From Jingyaoa shaoxingensis (lineage in GTDB: Bacteria; Bacillota; Clostridia; Lachnospirales; Lachnospiraceae): a stretch of 64,000 bases of DNA. Made by a program: the position numbers and the translations under genes. The notes under the pieces are model-generated. The model searched no databases and was not told where the DNA came from. It saw nothing but the letters and a program-made list of their open reading frames with translations. Location of the stretch: NCBI RefSeq assembly GCF_014385005.1, contig NZ_JACRSZ010000008.1, positions 1-64,000 on the forward strand, written 5' to 3'. This document shows, piece after piece, positions 35,116-44,380 of this stretch (positions within the stretch are counted from its first letter, which is position 1; every line of letters begins with the position of its first letter).

Positions 35116-36105
35116 ATGATTACATTAAATGATTATTTATATTCCGGCGATACCGTTCTGAAAATCCTGCAAAAATACATCTCTGACCTGCGCGGGGATG
35201 CCCGGCGCACGCACAATGAAATTGACCTGATCCACAGTAATTTTCTTCTGCAGATTAAGGAACTGCTGGAACACAACGATTTCCTGACCGCACAGTCCCA
35301 GCAGATCCGGGAATTTTATAAATATATGGCAAAAGAATACCCCTTTCTGGCTTTCACGTTCAAGGGGCGTATTAAATCACTGATCCGTGCTGAGGAAAAA
35401 TTCAATGGTTACATTGTGGAGTATATTTCTGATTATTACAGTGAGCATGGTACTTATCCACCTGTGGCTGACTTAAAAAACAGGCTGAACTGTTTTCGGG
35501 ATCTGATTGCCTACCGCATCGTAATCTCTATTCCCAAATGCCATCTGAAACCGGGACAGGACCGGGAAACGGAAGAATTGAAATATCTGTATCGGATTGC
35601 CAATGTCCTACCTGAATTTCTGGAAGAACGCGGATTTACCACCGAACCGGCAAATGGTGTAAAGTACAGCACTTCACCACTGATGAATGATGATGTGAAA
35701 CCATATTACCGGGACTATATCTGCGATCAGAATATCTATGGCTACCGTTCCCTGCATATCACCTTTTACGATAACAGTTCAAGGTCTTATATGGAGATGC
35801 AGCTTCGTACCAAGACCATGGATGATATTGCCGAGATCGGTTCTGCCAATCATCTGAATTATGAAAAACATCAGGAAAATGAGCGCTCCAAGCGAGATCT
35901 GATCCCGCGGGGAGAAAACGTCTATTTTGACGAAGCCTACGCCAGAGGCATGCGTCTGCTTCAATTAGATCTGTCCGAACTGGATGTGAATATGTTCGCT
36001 GCCATCAACAACAGCCTGATCAACGATGGATGCGGACTGTTCCGTGGACGTCTGATTCTTCCTTATGAGCACCTGTCCAGGTTTCAGAATGATTTGATTG
36101 ACTGA
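35116..36105 (+). CDS. RelA/SpoT-domain (p)ppGpp synthetase-like protein
   Basis: A 329-residue cytosolic protein with a central nucleotidyltransferase domain like small alarmone synthetases. FKGRIKSLIRAEEKF (basic substrate loop), RDLIAYRIVI, IYGYRSLHITFYD, and MEMQLRTKTMDDIAEIGSANHLNYEK are recognisable in order at about 92-255. There is no HD hydrolase or TGS/ACT domain. The extra N-terminal 90 residues are helical. It stands alone between the IS element and an opposing transporter gene. Whether it makes (p)ppGpp or another nucleotide is not decided by sequence. Confidence 0.82.
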   Translation: MITLNDYLYSGDTVLKILQKYISDLRGDARRTHNEIDLIHSNFLLQIKELLEHNDFLTAQSQQIREFYKYMAKEYPFLAFTFKGRIKSLIRAEEKFNGYIVEYISDYYSEHGTYPPVADLKNRLNCFRDLIAYRIVISIPKCHLKPGQDRETEELKYLYRIANVLPEFLEERGFTTEPANGVKYSTSPLMNDDVKPYYRDYICDQNIYGYRSLHITFYDNSSRSYMEMQLRTKTMDDIAEIGSANHLNYEKHQENERSKRDLIPRGENVYFDEAYARGMRLLQLDLSELDVNMFAAINNSLINDGCGLFRGRLILPYEHLSRFQNDLID

Positions 36106-36118
36106 TAAATGATTCTTT

Positions 36119-37036
36119 TCACAAAATCATACTCCATATCATCGTCGTTATAACGGAGCATAATGTTGAAAATATAATCATTTCCGTCGCAAATTTTTCA
36201 TCAGAATCATATTTTGATGCCAGCATGCTGGTAGTTGCACCTGCCGGCATAGCTGCCAGTAATACCGATATTCCTGTTACAAGTGCATCAACGCAAAATA
36301 ACAGACACGGAATCCACACCAGTGCCGGTATTATAAGCAGACGAATCACCGTGTAATATATTACCTCTTTATTCACTAATTCCTTCGGATTAATTTCCGC
36401 CAGGATCATTCCGATTACCATCATAGAAGCAGGTGTCAGGCATCCAGAAAAAGAAGACAGTGCTTTCATTATAAAATCTGGCAGAGTCACTTGGGTGAGC
36501 ATGAAAAAAATTCCAACTATACAGGCAATAATGCACGGATGAGTTGCTACTTTCTTTATAACTTTTTTCTTATCTGTCTCTCCTGAAAAAATAGCAAGAC
36601 CTGCGGACCACATCACAATTCTCTGCGGAATTAAATATACGGATGCAAGTGCCAGTCCCGCACTTCCATACACTCCCTCTGCAATCGCATTTCCCAGAAA
36701 GCCAGCGTTAGAACAAATAATACCATAACGAAGGCAGTTACCTTTAGGTGTCTCCTTTTTGCCATACAGCACCTTTCCCAATACTTCACATCCTGTCTGG
36801 ATCAACAGCGATATCAATAAAATTTCACCAAACTGCATCAATGTTTTTATAGAGAACTCAATCATAAAAGACTTCACAATACTGCACGGCAATATGAAAT
36901 CAATCACAAGATCCGTCATATTCTTCTGTCCCGTTTTTCCAAATATTCCTGTTTTTTTCAGTACAACACCTGCCAGAATCATCAGACACATGGCAAGCTG
37001 CAAACTAATCATTTCTCTCATGACATTCTCTCTCAT
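36119..37036 (-). CDS. AEC-family auxin efflux carrier-like transporter
   Basis: A 305-residue membrane protein with about ten hydrophobic segments in two halves and the family motif SNAGFLGNAIAEGVYGSAGLALASVYLIPQ around residue 115. Bacterial members move malate, malonate or other small carboxylates. The start is unclear: ATGs at codons 1, 6 and 9 are close and none has a strong ribosome site; the ninth fits the family best. It lies downstream of the terminator closing the TRAP operon. Confidence 0.85.
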   Translation of the reverse strand: MRENVMREMISLQLAMCLMILAGVVLKKTGIFGKTGQKNMTDLVIDFILPCSIVKSFMIEFSIKTLMQFGEILLISLLIQTGCEVLGKVLYGKKETPKGNCLRYGIICSNAGFLGNAIAEGVYGSAGLALASVYLIPQRIVMWSAGLAIFSGETDKKKVIKKVATHPCIIACIVGIFFMLTQVTLPDFIMKALSSFSGCLTPASMMVIGMILAEINPKELVNKEVIYYTVIRLLIIPALVWIPCLLFCVDALVTGISVLLAAMPAGATTSMLASKYDSDEKFATEMIIFSTLCSVITTMIWSMIL

Positions 37037-37083
37037 CGTATCATGTTATTCAACTTCTATTATATTTCATCTGGTAACTGTTG

Positions 37084-37124
37084 AAAAATCGGAATAAGTG
37101 CTATGCTTTACACTTATCCCGATT
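37084..37124 (-). terminator. terminator of the TRAP/hydroxyacid operon
   Basis: AATCGG-A-ATAAGTG (37087-37100) pairs with CACTTAT-C-CCGATT (37111-37124); on the minus strand it is followed by TTTTTC. Confidence 0.8.
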
Positions 37125-37158
37125 CTTGAAAAGGAGATTGTTGAAAGATGTATTGTTT

Positions 37159-37836
37159 TTATACGATTTCACATCCGATTTCTTTTAACTTCTCATCTAC
37201 CCATGGACGAATATAAGTTCCATCTTCCAGAATATGTTTCATGATATCCGCCTCTTTTTTCTCTACTGCCAGAGTCGCATCCGCAATTTCTTCTGCAATT
37301 GCCGGACTAATGATAATCACACCATCATCATCTCCCACAATAATGTCCCCAGGATTTACCACCTTTCCACCAATTACTACTGGAACATTTATTTCTCCAG
37401 GTCCATTCTTATATGGACCATTTGGCGTAGCAGAACGTGCATATACCGGGAAATCTTCCATTGCTGCAAGACCGCCTCTGTCACGAATAGCTCCGTCACA
37501 CACAATTCCTTTGATTCCTCTTGTTTTACAATAAGTGGCCATTAGTTCACCAAAAATCGCACGATCATCAAATCCTCCGGCATCAATGACGATCACATCT
37601 CCCGGTTTTGCCAGATCCATTGCTGCATGGAACATCAGATTGTCTCCCTGTGGTACACGTACAGTAAATGCAGTTCCTAGGAGCTGACCTTTTCCGATCG
37701 GTTCAATTGCTTTGTCTACTGCCGCAATTCTTCCCATATTATCATCAATGTTTGCCACAGGCATATCTTTGAAACGTGCTACCAGCTCTTTTGCCGGACG
37801 TTCAAAATCTTTTCTTATTTTACATCCTACTGACAT
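37159..37836 (-). CDS. RraA-family aldolase/decarboxylase-like protein
   Basis: A 225-residue member of the RraA / HMG-CHA aldolase family. GDVIVIDAGGFDDRAIFGELMA and GIVCDGAIRDRGGL supply the Arg-Asp and Gly-rich active-site region. Relatives cleave or decarboxylate 2-keto acids or sugar-acid derivatives using a divalent metal. It is the last gene of the operon with a hydroxyacid dehydrogenase (16-bp gap) and TRAP transporter, which supports a catabolic role rather than RNase E control. Confidence 0.85.
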   Translation of the reverse strand: MSVGCKIRKDFERPAKELVARFKDMPVANIDDNMGRIAAVDKAIEPIGKGQLLGTAFTVRVPQGDNLMFHAAMDLAKPGDVIVIDAGGFDDRAIFGELMATYCKTRGIKGIVCDGAIRDRGGLAAMEDFPVYARSATPNGPYKNGPGEINVPVVIGGKVVNPGDIIVGDDDGVIIISPAIAEEIADATLAVEKKEADIMKHILEDGTYIRPWVDEKLKEIGCEIV

Positions 37837-37852
37837 TTATTTTTCCTCCTAA

Positions 37853-38869
37853 TTATACAAACTGGTATCCAGTTTCTTTTTCTATTACACTACGATCTGC
37901 TACATTTTTCCCAGGTATTACACCTTTTATTACTGCGTCTGGTACCAGGTTGCAAACCATACTAATCTGAGTCTTCTTCGCTCCGACACCGTAAGAGCCG
38001 CTGTGAGGGCCAAGAATAACGTTATCCATCAGTAATAATGGATCGTCTTTTTCAATCGGCTCTTTTTCTACGGTATCCAGTCCGGCATACAAAATTTCGC
38101 CGTTTTCAAGTGCCCATGCCAGATCTTTCTGATTGATCACCGGTCCACGGGAAGTGTTGATGATCATGGCAGTATTTTTCATCTTTCGGAACGTTTCTTT
38201 ATTAAAAACATGTGTAGTCTCCGGAGTCAGATTAACATGAACGGAAATAATATCACTTTTTTCAACCATTTCTTCAAAAGTAACAAATTCAACATGTGGA
38301 TACTGTGCTTTGACAACATCTGATACGTACGGATCACAGGAGATCACTTTTGTTCCAAATCCTCCATGGAAAATATCGTGCAGATATCTTCCGGCAGCCC
38401 CAAATCCATATAATCCAAGTGTCAGTTCCCGTACATCTGGCGGAAGCAGATACTGACATTTTGGCCAGTTGCCTTTTCGAATCTCTTTGTCATAATAATT
38501 GGTATTTCGGATCAGCCCCATAATCATGGCACATGCCAGATCTGCCAATTCCTTTGCACAGAATCCCGGAAGGTTCAATACAATTACTCCATGTTCTGCT
38601 GCTGCATCCAGATCAATAGAATTCACTCCTACACCAAAACGCTGCACAAATTTTAAATCAGGCAATGACTCAATCACTCTTCTAGTCACAGGCGGATTAC
38701 CTGTTCCAAGAATTGCCATTGCATCCTGACAACCTGCAATAATTTCATCTTCGGTGGTAAAATGTTGAAGTTCTAAATCAATTCCCGCTTTCGCATAAGC
38801 TTTTTTTACGGTTTCCAGTTCTTCTGATGTTACGCTTCCGTAATCTTTATCTACTACTACTGCTTTCAT
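37853..38869 (-). CDS. NAD-dependent D-2-hydroxyacid dehydrogenase
   Basis: A 338-residue SerA-like dehydrogenase. Rossmann motif GLYGFGAAGRYL near residue 150, NTSRGPVINQKDLAWAL near 230, the Glu in DTVEKEPIEKDDP and the catalytic His in LGPHSGSYG. It should interconvert a 2-hydroxyacid and 2-keto acid with NAD(H). Context (TRAP uptake upstream, RraA-type lyase downstream) suggests oxidation of an imported hydroxyacid followed by C-C cleavage. The exact acid is unknown. Confidence 0.9.
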   Translation of the reverse strand: MKAVVVDKDYGSVTSEELETVKKAYAKAGIDLELQHFTTEDEIIAGCQDAMAILGTGNPPVTRRVIESLPDLKFVQRFGVGVNSIDLDAAAEHGVIVLNLPGFCAKELADLACAMIMGLIRNTNYYDKEIRKGNWPKCQYLLPPDVRELTLGLYGFGAAGRYLHDIFHGGFGTKVISCDPYVSDVVKAQYPHVEFVTFEEMVEKSDIISVHVNLTPETTHVFNKETFRKMKNTAMIINTSRGPVINQKDLAWALENGEILYAGLDTVEKEPIEKDDPLLLMDNVILGPHSGSYGVGAKKTQISMVCNLVPDAVIKGVIPGKNVADRSVIEKETGYQFV

Positions 38870-38900
38870 TCTTTATATCCTCCAAATCAATCCTGTATCT

Positions 38901-40193
38901 TTACATTCCAAGCAATGCCGGTAATGTTAATGAAATCTGCGGTATAAATGCAATCATCAACACAAAAATCAACGATGCAATCAGATATGGTGCCACCCCT
39001 TTTACTACCTCTGCAAAACTCACTTCCGATGTAGCGGCAGACGTAAACAGATTTAATCCGAACGGTGGTGTAATAAATCCAACAATCAATGTTACGCTGA
39101 ACAGGATTCCAAGATGCATACCATCCAGTCCCAGTTCAATTCCAATCGGAATCAGAATTGGAGCAAGAATAACAATAGATGATACTGTCTCCATAACGCA
39201 TCCAACCAGTAATAACAGTACAACCAGAAGAAGCAGATATACGACTTTATTACTCAGATATGGCAGTAACGCATTTGCAATTGTTTTTGGAATATTGGCT
39301 GCTGCAAGAATCGTGCCAAATGCATTAGATGCTCCAACAATAAATACTACCATTGCAGATGTTGTCACTGTTTTCTTCATAGCATTTATAAGTTTCTCCA
39401 CTGTAAGCTGTCGATAAGCCAGGCCAAGAATCAACGCATATACCGCTGCTACTGTAGCTGCCTCTGTAGGTGTAAAGATTCCCCCATAGATACCACCAAG
39501 TACAAGTACCGGAAGAAAAATAACTCCGAGTGCTCTCCAGACAGAATGAAGCAGTTCTTTTGCTGTATAATGTTTATGTTCTGGCTTTATGCCTTTTCTC
39601 ACAAAAAGAATCGTATTCGTAATGATGAAAAGTAAGCCTAACACAATTCCAGGCACCATAGCTGCCATAAACATTGTCGGCACAGACAGTCCCATGGTAG
39701 TTGCATATACAATCATGGCTATACTTGGGGGAACGATTGGTCCCAGTGCCCCACCAGCAGCCAGAAGCCCTGCTGCCTCTGTCTTAGTATATCCGTTGCT
39801 GGTCATAGTCGGGATCATCAGTGCACCAATTGCGGCAACTGTAGCCGGTCCGGAACCTGTCAATGCTGCAAAAAACAGACAACAGATAATTGTGATGGTT
39901 CCCATACTTCCCGGAATCCATCCGAACAACTTTTCCACACAGTCTACCAGACGCTCTGACAGGCCGCCCTGTTCCATCAGATACCCGGCAAAAGTAAAAA
40001 GTGGAATTGCCAGATATACAAAAGTATCCATACCTATTTCCATTTTCTGTGGAATAATAATCATTGGCTTCAAACCGGTTATCAGCAAAAATCCCACTAC
40101 AGAAAGTTCAATGCTATAAGCAATTGGTACTCCGAAAAAAATCAAAAAGAAAAGAAGGGCAAATATAATTATTGCGTAGGTCATACCGGTCAT
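38901..40193 (-). CDS. TRAP transporter large permease, DctM type
   Basis: A 430-residue membrane protein with about 12 segments; GSGPATVAAIGALMIPTM (about 113-130) and LGPIVPPSIAMIVYATTMG are the DctM signatures. It uses an ion gradient to import the ligand delivered by the DctP-type protein. It overlaps the small permease gene by 4 bp. Confidence 0.95.
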   Translation of the reverse strand: MTGMTYAIIIFALLFFLIFFGVPIAYSIELSVVGFLLITGLKPMIIIPQKMEIGMDTFVYLAIPLFTFAGYLMEQGGLSERLVDCVEKLFGWIPGSMGTITIICCLFFAALTGSGPATVAAIGALMIPTMTSNGYTKTEAAGLLAAGGALGPIVPPSIAMIVYATTMGLSVPTMFMAAMVPGIVLGLLFIITNTILFVRKGIKPEHKHYTAKELLHSVWRALGVIFLPVLVLGGIYGGIFTPTEAATVAAVYALILGLAYRQLTVEKLINAMKKTVTTSAMVVFIVGASNAFGTILAAANIPKTIANALLPYLSNKVVYLLLLVVLLLLVGCVMETVSSIVILAPILIPIGIELGLDGMHLGILFSVTLIVGFITPPFGLNLFTSAATSEVSFAEVVKGVAPYLIASLIFVLMIAFIPQISLTLPALLGM

Positions 40194-40681
40194 TTGTCTG
40201 TTCCTCCTTTGATCATTTTTATGTCATCCACAATGTTTGCTATTGCATTAATTACCATACCAAGAGCTCCAACAGGAATACAGGCATAAGTATAAGACAT
40301 TGGAATGCCAAGCCCTGCACTTCGCTGTTTTGCGGTCATCTGTACCAGATTAAATCCGTATTTCAGAATCACGAATGCCCCGATAAAAATCAGTATCTGA
40401 ATTATCAGATCATGGCTTTTTTGTAGTTTTATTTTAGATTTTAAAGAATCATTTAAAATAGATACCACTGCGTGTCCGTAAGTTCTGACGCAGATACTTG
40501 CTCCCAGCATACTCATCCATACAAATGCAAATCTTGCGACTTCATCTGTTCCTGATAAAGAAGCATTCATGATATAACGGGTAAATACCTGAATGGTTGT
40601 GGCAACAATTACTACAATCAGAAGAATTACAGAGACGCCCATATATGCTTTATTAAAAAAATCATCTACTTTTCTAAGCAT
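40190..40681 (-). CDS. TRAP transporter small permease, DctQ type
   Basis: A four-segment membrane partner of the large permease; FTRYIMNASLSGTDEVARFAFVWMSMLG is the DctQ signature. An ORF starts at a TTG at 40699, but the ATG at 40679-40681 has AGGAG eight bases before it, giving 163 residues. It is 92 bp downstream of the binding protein. Confidence 0.92.
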   Translation of the reverse strand: MLRKVDDFFNKAYMGVSVILLIVVIVATTIQVFTRYIMNASLSGTDEVARFAFVWMSMLGASICVRTYGHAVVSILNDSLKSKIKLQKSHDLIIQILIFIGAFVILKYGFNLVQMTAKQRSAGLGIPMSYTYACIPVGALGMVINAIANIVDDIKMIKGGTDK

Positions 40682-40773
40682 TTTGCCTTCTCCTGTCAAA
40701 TATTCTGTCCTTAATTTTATTTCCGACAGGTAACTTGTACCTGCCGGAAATAATCTGTTATTATACCCACGTC

Positions 40774-41778
40774 CTATCGACCAAGCTTTGCTTTTACAGT
40801 ATCAAGAAGATCCTGCCCAATTTCACCTGCATAGTCATCATAAATGGTAGAAGCTGCCTCAGCCAAAGATTCTTTATCTTCTACTTCATTTACAGCCAGT
40901 CCATTTGCCGCCATCTCATCAATAAATTCTTGTTCCTTATCCTGTACAAATTCACGTTCCGCATCTGTTGCTGCTTTTGCTGCTTCCAGCATCCATCCCT
41001 GTTCTTCCTCACTCAGAGTATCCCATATGGACGCTGCTATCTGAATCTGGAACGGAGAATAAAAGTGTCCGGTCAGTGACATATATTCACAGATATCTGC
41101 ATAACCCGTAGAATGAATAGAAGAAATCGGAAGTTCCAGTCCATCTACTGTTCCCTGCTGAACTGCTGTAAAGGTTTCACTGAATGCCAGTGTGGTTGGA
41201 TTTGCACCCATTGCCTTAAATGCATCTACATAAATAGCCGTCTCTGGAAGACGAATCTTCATGCCAGACAGATCATCTGCACTGTTAATCGGTTTTCCAT
41301 TGCAAATCACATGACGAAATCCTCCATCGCCAAAGCCCAGTGATTTTACACCCATATTATAAAGATTTTCCTGCATTGGTCCTGTGATCTCTTCATCATC
41401 TAAAATAGAATATGCTTCCTCACGATCCATGAACATATATGGAAGATCAAATACCTGCCATTCCGGATCAAAGGACCCAAGGCTGAAATTTGTAATGAGA
41501 GCCATATCTACAGTACCCATCTGCATGCCTTCAAACATGTCCCGTTCTCCCCCAAGAACAGAGTCTGTTACAATATCAATACCAATACTTCCACCTGACA
41601 GTTCTTCCAGTTTGTTTGCAAATGTTACTGCATAGTACTGATACTGATCATCATCTGAACTTGTATTCACATGTCCTAGCTGGAATGTTTTATCTGCTGC
41701 CATTGCAGACATAGATGCCATAGAAAGTACTGCTCCTGCAGTAAGCATAGTTGCGACGATTCTTTTTGTGTTTTTCAT
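40774..41778 (-). CDS. TRAP transporter solute-binding protein, DctP type
   Basis: Extracytoplasmic receptor of about 334 residues. The signal peptide (MKNTKRIVATMLTAGAVLSM, then SAMAADK) has an AxA-type cleavage site and no lipobox. The mature part has the DctP core (GGFRHVICNGKPINSADDLSGMKIR), with the carboxylate-binding Arg expected in KIRLPET. The frame opens at 41814, but ATG at 41776-41778 follows AGGAGAG. The ligand is likely an organic or sugar acid. Confidence 0.92.
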   Translation of the reverse strand: MKNTKRIVATMLTAGAVLSMASMSAMAADKTFQLGHVNTSSDDDQYQYYAVTFANKLEELSGGSIGIDIVTDSVLGGERDMFEGMQMGTVDMALITNFSLGSFDPEWQVFDLPYMFMDREEAYSILDDEEITGPMQENLYNMGVKSLGFGDGGFRHVICNGKPINSADDLSGMKIRLPETAIYVDAFKAMGANPTTLAFSETFTAVQQGTVDGLELPISSIHSTGYADICEYMSLTGHFYSPFQIQIAASIWDTLSEEEQGWMLEAAKAATDAEREFVQDKEQEFIDEMAANGLAVNEVEDKESLAEAASTIYDDYAGEIGQDLLDTVKAKLGR

Positions 41779-41800
41779 AGTAATCTCTCCTTTTAAATTT

Positions 41801-42937
41801 TTATAAAAAGTCATACGCCCTGTATAACTGAGCTCCTTCTTTTATTGTAGATTCTACCTTGATCAGATGTTTGCCTTCATACAAATTGTCATATCTGTCA
41901 TGGTAATGAACCGGATGTTCCACAATACGTAAAATTGCAATATCAGCCAGTCTGCCTGCTTTCAGAAAACCATCATGATCAATCCCCATTAATCTGGCAG
42001 GAACATCTGTGCATCGCTTCAGAATATCTTCAAATGACATTCCCAGATTCAATAATTCGGAAAGTATGTATGTAAAAGAATAAGTTGGCGCCTTGAACGC
42101 TGACAGCATACTTAAATCAGAACTGATGATATCCGGCAAAAATCCCTGATCAATTGCTGCTTTTGCTATTTTACCGGAAAAATTAAATGCCCCATGCCCA
42201 AGTTCAAACAGTACGCCTTTTTTTCTTGCCTCCCATACCTCCGGAAGTACCCTGTCATTATCATCCAGAATGGTATTTCCCTTCTGATGATACATATGGC
42301 AGAAAATATCTCCCGGTCTCAGGCGATCTAATGTTTCACTTACCTCCCCCGGCGAATCTGTAATATGTACAGAAAGTCTCAAGCCCAGCCTTTCACCCAA
42401 CGCCACAGATCCTTCCAATGGTTTCAGTCCAAGATCTCCTACAATATTTTTACTCTGCCTGAGCTTCAAACCAATAATTTGATTCTTATACTTCTCAACA
42501 AGCATTTCGATTCTTTCTGTATCAAACATTGCCGGATCCGGATTTTCATTTATCTGATGTGTAAGCTGACCTATTGTTGCAACATTAAGAAAACTCTTAA
42601 TTGTCATAATACTATTTACCACATTATGGCGGTAAAATGCCTCAAAATCGGCAGCTCCTGTAGATCCTGCATCTACCATGGATGTTACCCCGTTCGGAAT
42701 CTGGACCAAATCCGCCGGTAACGAAAAATCACTGATTCCATAAGCAGCATGTGCATGAAAATCAACCAGCCCCGGTGTAACATAACATCCTCTGGCATCT
42801 ATTGATCTGACAGAATCCTGATCTGTGAGATCACCAACCGCCGCAATATGACGTCCATTGACCGCCAGATCACCTGTCTGTTTCAATCCACTTCTTGGAT
42901 CCAGGAGAATCCCGCCCCGGATTATTAGGTCAAACAT
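41801..42937 (-). CDS. amidohydrolase/deacetylase, dihydroorotase-like (COG3964 type)
   Basis: A 378-residue metal-dependent hydrolase. The metal site includes VDFHAHAAYG (HxH, about 60), a Lys in IIGLKLRQSKN likely to be carboxylated, and further His in LSVHITDSPG and FCHMYHQKGN; the final Asp is in IISSDLSML. Relatives with known activity hydrolyse N-acyl or O-acyl hydroxyacids. It is the first gene of the TRAP operon, so it may release the hydroxyacid that the downstream dehydrogenase oxidises. This link is inference. Confidence 0.85.
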   Translation of the reverse strand: MFDLIIRGGILLDPRSGLKQTGDLAVNGRHIAAVGDLTDQDSVRSIDARGCYVTPGLVDFHAHAAYGISDFSLPADLVQIPNGVTSMVDAGSTGAADFEAFYRHNVVNSIMTIKSFLNVATIGQLTHQINENPDPAMFDTERIEMLVEKYKNQIIGLKLRQSKNIVGDLGLKPLEGSVALGERLGLRLSVHITDSPGEVSETLDRLRPGDIFCHMYHQKGNTILDDNDRVLPEVWEARKKGVLFELGHGAFNFSGKIAKAAIDQGFLPDIISSDLSMLSAFKAPTYSFTYILSELLNLGMSFEDILKRCTDVPARLMGIDHDGFLKAGRLADIAILRIVEHPVHYHDRYDNLYEGKHLIKVESTIKEGAQLYRAYDFL

Positions 42938-43170
42938 ATATTTTTTCTCCTTTCTTCCTTTTCCTTTTTATTGTTTATTTTTATCATTATTTTTTGTATT
43001 GTTATATTTTTATCAACACTATATACAATTTTTATTAATTGTGCCTATATTATTTATGCATCTTTCTCATTTCCTGTCTTTATTTTATGCAATTTTATTG
43101 TGAAAGTCCAATTCCAATGTTATTATATATATTATAACTTTTATATTATACTGTAAGGGAGCTCAAGACT
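42938..43170. promoter_or_regulatory. divergent promoter region, TRAP operon / LysR gene
   Basis: Very AT-rich, no gene. Minus-strand TTGGAC (43105-43110), 18 bases, then TAAAAT is a candidate promoter for the operon. GTTATTATATATATTATAAC (43119-43138) is a near-palindrome with LysR-type T-N11-A spacing, 32 bp before the LysR start. Confidence 0.45.
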
Positions 43171-44115
43171 ATGATACCTGGAAATTATGAGTATTTTATT
43201 AGCATTGTTCAATGTGGAAGTCTGACAAAGGCCGCTGAAAAACTGTATATTTCTCAACCATCTCTCAGCCAGTATCTGAAACGACTGGAAAACAATCTTG
43301 GTGTGGAACTGTTTGATCACGGCTCCTCACCTCTTCGTCTTACTTATACAGGAGAACGTTACTACCATCATGTATTACAGCTCCAGAAAATGGATAAAGA
43401 ATTGCTAAAAGAATTTCAGGATATCAAAAATGACGTAAGCGGACGCCTTCGTCTGGGTATTGCCCTGTGGCGCGGTGCCTGCCTGCTTCCTGAAGTCTTT
43501 CCCTGCTTCCATAAAACTTATCCTGAAATAGAAGTAGAGTTATTTGAGGGTCGCTCTAATCAGCTGGAATCGGCTCTCCTTCACGATAACATTGACCTGG
43601 CAATTATGAATCTTCCTCACAACCTGAACTACGGAAAACTCACCTGTGAGCGAATTATTGAAGAACCCATCCTTCTTGCTGCTCCAACCACGCATCCTGT
43701 CATTCAGGAATTACTTCAAAATTGTCCATACCATGGTTCTTATCCTGTAGCACCATTAAACGTTCTGAATCAGCTTCCACTGATTATCACGAAACCAGGA
43801 CAGAATCTGACTCATGAAATCAACTATTTTCTTGGAAGAAATCAACTGGAACCAGAAATATTAATGGATACCGGTAATCTGACTACTGCAATTAATCTTA
43901 CAGCCCGGAACGTTTCCTGCACTTTTGTTCCGGCAGAAGGTGCAAAGGTATGCAGCCACCCAGGAAAAGTTACTTTTTTCATGATGGATGACCCGGATTT
44001 TCACTGGCCATTGGCTGCCGTTTATAAAAAAGATTCCTATCTTCCCAAAATTGCACAATTATTTATTTCTACTCTGCGTGAAACACTTGGTTCACTGCAA
44101 GACGAATTTATGTAA
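43171..44115 (+). CDS. LysR-family transcriptional regulator
   Basis: A 314-residue full-length regulator. Helix-turn-helix at the N-terminus (YEYFISIVQCGSLTKAAEKLYISQPSLSQYLKRLE), then the two-lobed effector domain. Divergent from the amidohydrolase-TRAP operon, 233 bp apart, so it very probably controls that operon in response to its substrate. Ends at a strong terminator. Confidence 0.93.
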   Translation: MIPGNYEYFISIVQCGSLTKAAEKLYISQPSLSQYLKRLENNLGVELFDHGSSPLRLTYTGERYYHHVLQLQKMDKELLKEFQDIKNDVSGRLRLGIALWRGACLLPEVFPCFHKTYPEIEVELFEGRSNQLESALLHDNIDLAIMNLPHNLNYGKLTCERIIEEPILLAAPTTHPVIQELLQNCPYHGSYPVAPLNVLNQLPLIITKPGQNLTHEINYFLGRNQLEPEILMDTGNLTTAINLTARNVSCTFVPAEGAKVCSHPGKVTFFMMDDPDFHWPLAAVYKKDSYLPKIAQLFISTLRETLGSLQDEFM

Positions 44116-44120
44116 TTAAA

Positions 44121-44156
44121 AACAGGATAGACGCTATTATTTGCGACTATCCTGTT
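44121..44156 (+). terminator. terminator of the LysR gene
   Basis: AACAGGATAG (44121-44130) pairs perfectly with CTATCCTGTT (44147-44156), with an inner CGC/GCG pair. Weak T-run on the plus strand, A-run on the left. Confidence 0.7.
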
Positions 44157-44237
44157 CTAACATGTTCTTTTGATGGACGATTTTATCCTGCGAACAATGG
44201 ACCTTATTATTCACTGTCTGTAAAGACTGGAACTGTC

Positions 44238-44300
44238 TTACATCAAATTATACTCTTTGCGAAGTTCTTCCTTCATTTTTTCGTATTCTTTTTCCCCCAT
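44238..44300 (-). CDS. possible 20-residue small protein
   Basis: MGEKEYEKMKEELRKEYNLM is preceded by GGAGG nine bases before its ATG, an ideal ribosome site. It lies in the 265-bp gap between the LysR gene and the rpiB-like gene, beyond the latter's terminator. Highly charged and helical. It could equally be the last trace of a decayed gene; no family recognised. Confidence 0.3.
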   Translation of the reverse strand: MGEKEYEKMKEELRKEYNLM

Positions 44301-44338
44301 CTGATATAGCCTCCAGCAGGATTGCATATTAAAATCCC

Positions 44339-44369
44339 CCGCTGATCTGATATTGCATCAGACCAGCGG
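44339..44369 (-). terminator. terminator of locus 1
   Basis: CCGCTG-A-TCTGAT (44339-44351) pairs with ATCAGA-C-CAGCGG (44357-44369), directly after the rpiB-like stop. Minus-strand tail is GGGGATTTTAAT. Confidence 0.65.
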
Positions 44370-44380
44370 AGGATTCTTCT

